DNA from: Chytridium lagenaria
Taxonomy: Eukaryota > Chytridiomycota > Chytridiomycetes > Chytridiales > Chytridiaceae
NCBI GenBank assembly: GCA_025449115.1
Contig: JAHLKC010000049.1
Span: 124,001 to 188,000, forward strand
DNA: 64,000 bases
Reading direction: 5' to 3'
How positions within the stretch are numbered: the stretch's first letter is position 1; every line of letters begins with the position of its first letter. The notes beneath the pieces are model-generated. The model was not told where the DNA came from. It saw only the letters and a list, made by a program, of their open reading frames with translations, and ran no database searches. Shown piece by piece: positions 56,836 to 64,000 of the stretch. The translations under genes were made by a program, and so were the position numbers.

Positions 56836-58479
56836 TTACCATTTCACGGTCGGAAGGACAAGTGGGGCGACAAGGGTCCATCTGCGACAGTTTGATTAGC
56901 GTGTGATTCTCTGAAAAAAGGAATTTTGGATATTTACCCATACAGGAGAAGGACAACCCAACTGCGTGTTATAACGAGAAAAGGAAGGCGTCAGATTGGC
57001 AGAAACAAACAATAAAGCATCTTAATTCGTACCTTGATACGACTTTAACCCACACTGCACCCAGCCTTTTCCAACGATGGCGGTGTCGTTGCCTTTTTCA
57101 ATCGTGACAGTGTCCCACTAAAAAAAGATACAAGATCAGACAAAGATTGGTAAAAAAACTATTACGTTGGTGATTAATTGCGAAAGATAGGCGCTACCCA
57201 GCAAGAAGATGAGATGAAAGAATGAATAGTTGTACTGCACGCCTTCCTGCTCATCGTCCATAGGTCCCTCCCCATCATCATCGCCATCCGCTCCGCTCTC
57301 CGTACGCCTATCCGTAGAAAGCAAAGCAGTCGAGCTTTCGTCTGACGTAAGCGCACCACTCTGCGTTGCCGCCCGTGACGTACTGTATGCAAGCGCGAGA
57401 AAAGTGAAAACAGTGCCAAGAACCATCGTAGTAGTCTTGGTCTTCCCGCTCTCATTCAAAGGATTGCAAAGATTGCTAGTTCCATCCTCTCCATCAGGCT
57501 CACTCGAAATAGCACTCGCGACAAGGTATGTGGAGTAAGCAACCACCATGGCAGCTTGAGCAAGACCGGACCGGGGGTTTGACTCTTGAACTTGAGGGGA
57601 GATGGAAACGAGGATACGATGACGCTGAGGACGAGATTGAAGGTGATGTAGAATTGGTTGAGTTGGCAAGAGAAACCACCAAACCAAGCGTAGAGAAGGC
57701 CAGAGAGGGTGACGCAACCGGCGAAAGCGCCAAACGTCATAGTAAGCAAGAATGCCAGGTATTTCCTATCCTCAGTTGCTTCCCATTGCTCTAAATACAT
57801 ATAATGAGGGTCTGAAAAACTGTTGAGAGGTACTTACCCAACAACGATTCACTAAACGAATACGAAAAGTCGATGAGGAGGATGATTTGAATGAGAATAA
57901 AAAGGACAGCAGCGGGGACGTTGACATAAAGTCCCCAACCCACGAAAAAGGGGTTTGGGATGAAGAATGCAAGAACAACAAGACCCGCCCATGCCAAGAA
58001 CTTCCAGAACCAAAAACCATTCTGAATAGAAGACCTCCAATCCCTGCTACTAGAAACCCCGTACATTGCTGCAGCAAAGATTGCGTGCTAAGATATTGTC
58101 AGCAACCAGACAGTGATGGTGAGAACTCACAAAAAGGGTGTTGGCAAAACATATCCGATAAACCGACAAGACTCCGTAACATTGCCCTTGTGGACAATTG
58201 AGTTTCAAATACCCAAATGATATCTCTTCAAGTTTCTTCCCCGCCCAATCGGTCATCATCACCTGCAGGAAAGAAATGGTCGTGAGCAGTGGCACCTCCG
58301 CATAGGTAAGAATTCCTTTCTTACCCAAGACAAGATGGAGGTGAGCATAAACATCAACGCAAAGCCCACACGACTCGACGTTGAAGTTCTCGACCCACAC
58401 ACATTGAAGACGCATTGAGCGCTTGACTCCCAAAGCAGCAGGCCACGTTCGTAGCGATGGAGCTCAACACACCACCCAT
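56836..58479 (-). CDS. TMS1: Serine incorporator / Tms1 family membrane protein
   Basis: Polytopic membrane protein of the SERINC/TMS1 family, with proposed lipid-related roles in the vacuole and plasma membrane. It opens MGGVLSSIATNVACCFG (ATG at 58477-58479), the family's MGxVxS...ACCxG start. It continues RVGFALMFMLTSILSW, LEEISFGYLKLNCPQGQC, RICFANTLFHAIFAAAMYGV, QNGFWFWKFLAWAGL, NVPAAVLFILIQIILLIDFS, WEATEDRKYLAFLL and GGFSCQLNQFYITFNLVL. An acidic loop (DGDDDGEGPMDDE, about 57260) comes next, then YSFFHLIFLLGSAYLSQL. The last three exons are spliced as SWVVLLLYG then WTLVAPLVLPTVKW, ending at 56836-56838. About ten membrane segments are visible. The stop is 16 bp from that of convergent Tah18, and the start is 71 bp from that of eIF4E. 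Confidence 0.9.
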
Positions 58480-58550
58480 TTGCCCAATACGAAATTTGAG
58501 GATACCGCAACTAGAATAGTGGTACAGAGAAGGAGAAAAAAAAAAATCGA

Positions 58551-59522
58551 ATGCCTGCCGAGACGAAAACTGAGGACGAGGTCGCCGTTGTTCTCGCTGT
58601 GAACGACCCCGTCAACTTTACAGTCAAGCATCCGCTTCAACACAAGTGGACACTGTGGTATGATAGTCAGCAGAAGAAGGCCACGCAGTCCAACTGGCAC
58701 GATAACCTCAAGAACCTTATCACCGTCGAGACTGTCGAGGACTTTTGGGGGTGAGGAACTTTGATTCTCGTTTGACAGCAAATGTTATTGCATGAAGTAG
58801 AATGGAATGCATGCAGGAGATGCGCTTGATAGGGAAATTTCCCTTACATTTTAATGAGGGTTCGAGTCTTACTTTCTTGCATGCGAATCTACAGAGTCTA
58901 TAACAATGTCATCAAGGCTACCCAGCTCGTCGCCGGCTCCAACTTCCATTTCTTCAAGGCTGGTGTCCAACCCATGTGGGAAGATCCTTTTAATGCAAAG
59001 GGTGGAAAGTGGGTTACTCAGGTCCACAAGAACAAGAAGAAGGAATTGGACAGTCTCTGGATGAACACCGTAAGGATCTTTTTGTCGTCTATGAGTGCAT
59101 GCTTTGGATGAAAATCTACTTGGGGCTCATGTCGCGGGTGTTATCGTGACTAACGCTCAAACTTATCTTTATCAAAAAGATTCTTGCATGCATTGGTGAG
59201 GTCTTTGATGACTCTGAGGAGGTTTGCGGCGCGGTCGTTTCGGTCAGAAGACACGCTGATCGTATCTCGCTCTGGACAAAGAGCACTAAGGAGGAGCCTT
59301 GCCAGAGAATAGGGTGAGTGTCGCATCATACGACTTTTTGTTTTTTTTTTTGATTTGACAGGACAAGTGAAAAAAAAGTATATTGCTGACGACATTTACA
59401 TCTAGAAACCAATGGAGGGAAGCGCTTGCGTTGGCTGAGGCCGAGAGTCTTGGGTTCAGGTTCACGACGACGCGCGTGCGGCCAACTCTTCATTCTCAAA
59501 CAAGGATTTATACACAGCGTAG
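58551..59522 (+). CDS. EIF4E: Translation initiation factor eIF4E
   Basis: mRNA cap-binding subunit of eIF4F. Exon 1 (58551-58750) reads MPAETKTEDEVAVV, then the core start HPLQHKWTLWYD, SNWHDNLKNL and VETVEDFWG. The codon for Gly is completed across the intron by exon 2 (VYNNVI). NFHFFKAGVQPMWEDP has the cap-stacking Trp, and GGKWVTQV follows. Exon 3 starts ILACIGEVFDDSEEVCGAVV and contains ADRISLWTKS. The last exon has NQWREALALAEAESLGF and, after a frame break near 59475, a normal fungal end NSSFSNKDLYTA with TAG at 59520-59522. About 205 residues is typical. A longer open frame past 59522 is an artefact of that break. Confidence 0.95.
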
Positions 59523-59744
59523 ACCTGTAAAATATTTTTTTGTGCTATTATCAGTTTGCTTTTTCGTTTTTATTCAACCGTATTCTTTGCAAGTTGAAGA
59601 AGGGCAAGAAAAAAGAAGGAAGGATGCGGGAGGCGAGGGGATGATGGTTGGTGGTGGGATGCGGTTTTTTTCAAAGGAATCGAGTGGTGATATTTTCTGC
59701 AGAGTTAATGCGTCGCATGAGTATATGGCGGTCAATTCGAAAAA

Positions 59745-61835
59745 ATAAACCGGAAAGTAGACATTGTTGTTTTGCATACCTGGCATTGCGGAAATGGCAT
59801 CTGAAATGGTCTTGAGGTCGACTTCACGATCCGCTTGAAGATCTGCAACGAGATAACCGATGCTTCCCTTGGAGTCACAGATTTGCTTCTCAATGTTAAA
59901 CTCGGACAATATCTGTTGATTTGCTAAGCAAAGACACATATAAGCCATCGTTACGTGAGAGCAGAAGAAAACATTGATTATACCTTCAAAACTCCAGGAA
60001 CGTTGTGGTGACAGTTGAGAACGCGCAAAACCTTTTTCTTAGCGGATATCTGCCGGAGATCCACTTCAGGGAAGTTGACGGTTCCAAACGTGGATCCTGT
60101 CTGGAGATATTTGAGAACGGCGGAGGCCACCTCCACACCGATGGCAGACTGGGCTTCCTCAGTCGATCCGCCTAAAGCAGGGAATTGCATGTTAATCTTA
60201 TATAGACAGTTGTTGAATTCTCACCAATGTGGGGAGACAAAATGGTATTAGGAGAGTTTTGCAACTCGGTGGAAAAGTTTTTTCCATTAGTGAAAGGCTC
60301 GACGGGGAAAACGTCCTGTTCGATTGAAAGTCAGAACGGACCCAAATAAAAATCCACTGTCAAACTTACGACAGCGGCTCCAGCAAGGTGACCAGATTTC
60401 AAGGCTGCTGCAAGGCAGGAATATCCACCTTTGTAAACTTAGTTTCACAGCAAACTCGACCCTTTTCTTTTCACATACCACAGTTCCTCTACTAGCATTG
60501 ATAAGATAAGCGCCCTTCTTCATCAAAGCAATCTCCTTCTCCCATCATGTCCTTTGTCTCAAGGGTTTCAGGAACATGAAGCGTCACAATGTCTGCCTGC
60601 TTCAACAATCGGCAAGAGTTAGCAGTGGGTTTGGCGGTTCCGAGAGGCATAATCTGAAGAGTGTCGTAGAAGATTACCGACATTCCAAAGGAGTCTGCGA
60701 GCACAATAGCTGGCTACCAATGTGTCCATATCCGACGATACCTGAATGCGCATGTTAATAGATGCAGATTGTGTCATTTTGTCCTCACCCAAAGTCTTTC
60801 CCTTGATCTCGTGGAGATTAAGAAGCGCGTTCTACATTAAGACGAACATTAGCATCAGCGCCCATCCGTCATGCCGTTCTGAGCTCTAAATAATGATATC
60901 TCACCTTGTTCCAGACACCAGAGTGCATTTCTGAGTTTCTGTCAGTCACCTGGCGAGAAAGACCAATGATCTCTGCGATCACGAGCTCAGCTGATATAAG
61001 ACCGAAATAGCTGGGTGAAACCTAGAGGCACTAGCTATCCAGATGTAAAAGGGGATAAGGACAGGTCGATTGTCGCAAGTCATCCATCACCAAATGCTCC
61101 ATTGTTATCGTTTTTTTGCTTCGGGACCTATCGCAGCATCACGGTCTTCCCTGTTCCTTGGTAACACCACCACCTACTTCCCGCCTCTCTTCCTTCCTCC
61201 TCCTTCCAGCGATCGTTCAACTTGGACCACCCTGTTGGAGACATGGTGACAGAGCCTCACAATTCACAAACATCCAGCGACCACTTACCAACACTGCGGC
61301 TGTTACTGAAAGGAGAGTTGAAGACCGCAATCTACACCACAAGTCAGTCAGGCACAACCCCGTCGTCTGCTCTTACCCCTCTTGAAGCCGCAAACTCCAA
61401 GTTCACTTGGTTGGTTCCAATACAAAAGCATCCAATAACCAAAAGGTTTCTTTGCCTCCTTCAACACATCAGCCGTAAGCAGTGTCTTACTCCTACAGAA
61501 GAAGTCAGTCATCACCGTTCATCACAAGCCTCCCAATCTAACCTGATGCCGATAGCATGGACATCCTTGATCTTCTCCTTCAACTGGTCCTCGGGGAGGG
61601 CCTTAGCAAAGGTTTCCACCTGATCCGCGGCACGCATCGTTAGATAGATGAACTTCGAGACATGAGGGAAAAAAGTCTGGCCTTACCTCCAAACCGGCAT
61701 TCTTGAGAATATTGACGCCTGTAAGGTTGACGCCTGCAAAAATCCATGAGCTCCGTCAGCACACATCCACAAGCGCAATCTGTCAATCTGGATGGAGAGG
61801 CACGCACCTTCGAGTAAGAGCACCTTGTAAGTCAT
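59745..61835 (-). CDS. SER3: D-3-phosphoglycerate dehydrogenase
   Basis: Oxidises 3-phosphoglycerate with NAD+, the first step of serine synthesis. The N-terminal exons give MTYKVLLLEG (ATG at 61833-61835), VNLTGVNILKNAGLEVETFA, IKDVHAIGIRSKT and CFCIGTNQVNLEFAA. VFNSPFSNSRSV comes before a longer intron (about 300 bp, 60991-61289). Then come ELVIAEIIGLSRQVTDRN, VWNK, the NAD+-binding GYGHIGSQLSVLADSFGM, DIVTLHVPETLETKDMM and KKGAYLINASRGTVV. The C-terminal ACT domain gives VLNCHHNVPGVL, LSEFNIEKQICDSKGSIGYL and ISDAISAMPG. The last residues are uncertain. The frame runs on to near 59745, but splicing at GTATGC (about 59776) to an AG near 59526 would give a short end LRCV overlapping the eIF4E stop region. 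Several frame breaks exist. Confidence 0.92.
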
Positions 61836-62230
61836 GGTTTTAAACGTTTGGGGATGATGTGTTTTTTTTCTCTTCTTTTTTTTTTTTGGAATCGCGCTGA
61901 TCAAAGAGATTTCAAAGATTTCGTGACATGGTTTCTGTTTCATCACCTTTTGCATGCGGTAGATCTAGAACGAAGAGGCAAGACAGGGCACGACAGGGCA
62001 CGACAGCAGTAAAAACGCCATAATTCAGGAACCGGTAGCGTGGGGTACAATGTGCTTTTTAAGGAATGGCATTTTGGGTGGAAGGATTGGCGGATTTTAA
62101 GGAAGTGGAGTGTAGAAAGCGTGGTATCCTCTCCTTTGCGCCAATTTCTTTTCACGCGCTAAATTTCCCTTTAACAACGATTTACTCTTCTGCTGAGAAT
62201 ATTTAAAAAGATCATGTTTTCCATCATATT
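61836..62230. other. Spacer between SER3 start and SFT2 3' end
   Basis: About 400 bp between two minus-strand genes. It contains a poly-A-rich stretch (about 61865-61890 on the complementary reading), a direct repeat GACAGGGCACGACAGGGCAC (about 61981-62000), and no recognisable gene. It should hold the SER3 promoter. Confidence 0.5.
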
Positions 62231-63364
62231 CGGCTCTGATATTGATAAAGGGTGATTTACACTGGCAACGACACGCGAGATGAGAACATACTTGTGAGGA
62301 ACTATGAACGAGTAGGTGGAAAGATCAATTACGGATGTAAGGGAGGCAATGACGATTATGACGAATATGTTAGTTGATGACTTAATCCAAGTAAGGAGGA
62401 GAGGGGATTTGATGGACAATAACTTACCGAAAGACCAGCTTCAAGAAAAAACAATAGAAAAAAGTCGATGAATTAGTTATCGAATAGTAAAGTAAAAAAT
62501 ACAAAGAAAAGGTGCTTCTGAATACGTACAGGTGCCTCCAGGAACATACGACCCAAAAAACCACACTAACGCAACCATTTGAACCACAGACGCAAGGATA
62601 GTAAAAAGGTAGCTTCTCATCTTATAGAGAACTGTGAGTCAATGTGCAAGAGAGTACGTAGACCAAATAGGCATGGGAACACTTACGAAAAGGGAAAAGT
62701 ATAATGTCAAGATGAGAGATCCAAAGTAAGCAGCGGTCCAGGGCAAACGTGGTATCGAGATAAGGTCTTTAAAGTATGAGCGAGGACCGCGTATGAGCGC
62801 AAAGCTGGTGGCAGCAAGGACTTATATAGTAATGTATCAGAAATAGTCAAACTGCGTTGATATTCAAAACAAAAATCGTTATAAAACTTACGACTGCCAA
62901 GTGAAAAGGTTGTGGCGAATTTAGAGGGGGAGATAATCAAAATTGGAAGAGAGAAAAAGGCCACCATAAAGCAGACAGCCGAAAGTCCAAAGGTGACGAA
63001 AAATCCAATAATTCTCTATAAACAAACGACGATGGTATCAGCTGCAACTGCTAAAAATTGCTGAAAGCATCCCTCCAGTCAACCCACCCACCTGAAACGA
63101 CGTCAATCCACACAATTCGGGTTCCGGATCTTCTCTACTACCCAGTCCTACCGACGACAAAGCGTTTTGACCGGCTGACCGCACAGTCCCCATCAAACTC
63201 GCCAATGGTCCCTCTGCCTCTGCCGACCCTCCATTCACACTCGTGGATGACCCGGAAAAGTACTTTGAGAATCCACCCAATGCACTTCCCCCTGCTGTCT
63301 TTGACGTCGACGCCGATGAGCCTGCAAAACGACGAGAAGCCCTTCTGAAAGTTCCTTTCTGCAT
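62230..63364 (-). CDS. SFT2: Sft2-family Golgi/endosome transport protein
   Basis: Four-span membrane protein of the Got1/Sft2 family that aids retrograde vesicle fusion at the Golgi. The N-terminal cytosolic part begins MQKGTFRRASRRFAG (ATG at 63362-63364) and is Ser/Gly/Ala-rich with an acidic end (DPEPELCGLTSFQ). Then come the spans RIIGFFVTFGLSAVCFMVAF, LPILIISPSKFATTFSLGS, LLVLAATSFALIRGPRS and PRLPWTAAYFGSLILTLYFS. The last is RSYLFTILASVVQMVALVWF and then the family phrase GSYVPGGT (about 62545). After two short introns the end is not resolved; a stop lies within 62170-62260. PSKFA, RGP and YVPGGT are the conserved family phrases. Confidence 0.88.
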
Positions 63365-63459
63365 CTGACGAATGTTTTGTGGTGTGTTTTTTTGGGTTGA
63401 TTTTTTCTGGGTTCAAGAAATGAAGGTTGCCTTGTCTCGTGTCATTAAGGAGAATCATG

Positions 63460-64000
63460 GATCTGCTGTTGTGGCGTGGAGTTTAATGCGGTAAATGATT
63501 ACGCATCAAACTTGCTTGTTACAGTGTGCGAGGCGCAGGTGTGTGTGCGTGTGGTTGAGACTGTGTGTTGTGTGTGTGTGTGTGGAAAGGGGCTATTGGT
63601 TCATGGTGTTAAGCCTCAAATCCTGTTGCAGGTGAACATTTATGATAACGATCACTGCGACGGACATCTGGACGTTGTCTCGCAATTCTGTAAAGAGTCT
63701 GACTGTCCACTACATCAAAGTAAAGCATGCGGGAAAGTGGGTAAAGCCTTCTGTCTCTTTTCTACTCCTCCATTGGCACTTCTTTCTTTTAACGACAATA
63801 CAGATGGTCTGCTGCACATGGGTCAAGAGCTTTACAGACGCAACAATAGCCATCGGCACTGACTGTGGAATTGTCCGTCTCATAAGCCTTAGCCGATCAG
63901 AAGAAGTCATCTGCATGGCATGTCATGATGGTTGACCAACATCCTAGATCCGGACGCTGACTTGTCCGTTTCAGGAACCATCTCGGACATGAAGGCTCAC
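63460..64000 (+). CDS. Partial gene, WD-repeat-like, cut by window end
   Basis: An exon from about 63632 (acceptor TTGCAG) to 63739 splices over a 60-odd-bp intron (donor GTAAAG, acceptor near 63803) to an exon reading VKSFTDATIAIGTDCGIVRL then ISLSRSEE. The phrase 'IAIGT-D-x-G-x-V-R-L-I-x-L' is WD-repeat-like. A further exon begins near 63945 and runs off the window. The start codon is not identified; an upstream GT-rich stretch (63540-63590) holds no clear coding signal. Product unknown, and confidence that it is a gene is moderate. Confidence 0.4.

Noticed and set aside
59383..59748. An extended eIF4E C terminus past 59522
   Set aside because: It results from a frame break near 59475. The next frame gives the normal ending NKDLYTA and a stop at 59520-59522.

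Overview
The window is nuclear DNA of a fungus, and most probably a zoosporic (flagellated, early-diverging) one. The fungal signs are a protein O-mannosyltransferase, a PPZ-type phosphatase, calcipressin Rcn1, ATP-dependent PEP carboxykinase, Tms1/SERINC and a Tah18-type diflavin reductase. The zoosporic sign is that two proteins tied to centrioles and cilia are encoded here, a jouberin (AHI1) homologue and a CPAP/Sas-4 homologue. Genes carry many short spliceosomal introns (39 to about 75 bp, donors GTAAGT/GTGAGT-like). No tRNA, rRNA, CRISPR array or transposon was recognised.

Layout. 1-4.8 kb: an accessory region with repeats and a four-module secreted-type protein on the plus strand, then an AT-rich spacer. 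4.8-7.0 kb: PEP carboxykinase (+). 7.0-8.4 kb: non-coding. 8.4-21.4 kb, all minus: CDC25 phosphatase, PMT2-like mannosyltransferase, a long golgin-like coiled-coil protein with an 11-residue repeat array, and RPAP1. 21.5-31.3 kb, plus: jouberin and a very large HEAT-type protein. 31.3-36.0 kb: uL11m (-), V-ATPase subunit e (+), alpha-adaptin (+). 36.1-43.4 kb, minus: Bud32, TMEM94-like transporter, Pol III subunit RPC5. 43.5-48.4 kb: calcipressin (+), RPC9 (-), COX10 (-), TFIIH Tfb1 (+). 48.6-54.5 kb: CPAP-like (-), PANK4-like (+), PPZ (-). 54.6-64 kb: Tah18 (+), SERINC (-), eIF4E (+), phosphoglycerate dehydrogenase (-), Sft2 (-) and a partial plus-strand gene.

The genome is compact. Five head-to-head gene pairs have start codons only 14 to 71 bp apart, and several tail-to-tail pairs have stop codons 11 to 94 bp apart. 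Most of the genes are housekeeping: transcription machinery (RPAP1, RPC5, RPC9, Tfb1), membrane traffic (alpha-adaptin, Sft2, golgin), heme A, CoA and serine metabolism, and cell-cycle phosphatases. They do not form one pathway.

A key caveat is that almost every long conserved gene is interrupted by single-base insertions or deletions while residue-level conservation continues in the next frame. PEP carboxykinase alone has at least six. I read this as consensus error in the assembly rather than decay, so each CDS is reported as one gene span and exon frames should be treated as provisional. Where a start or stop rests on such a repair, the entry says so.
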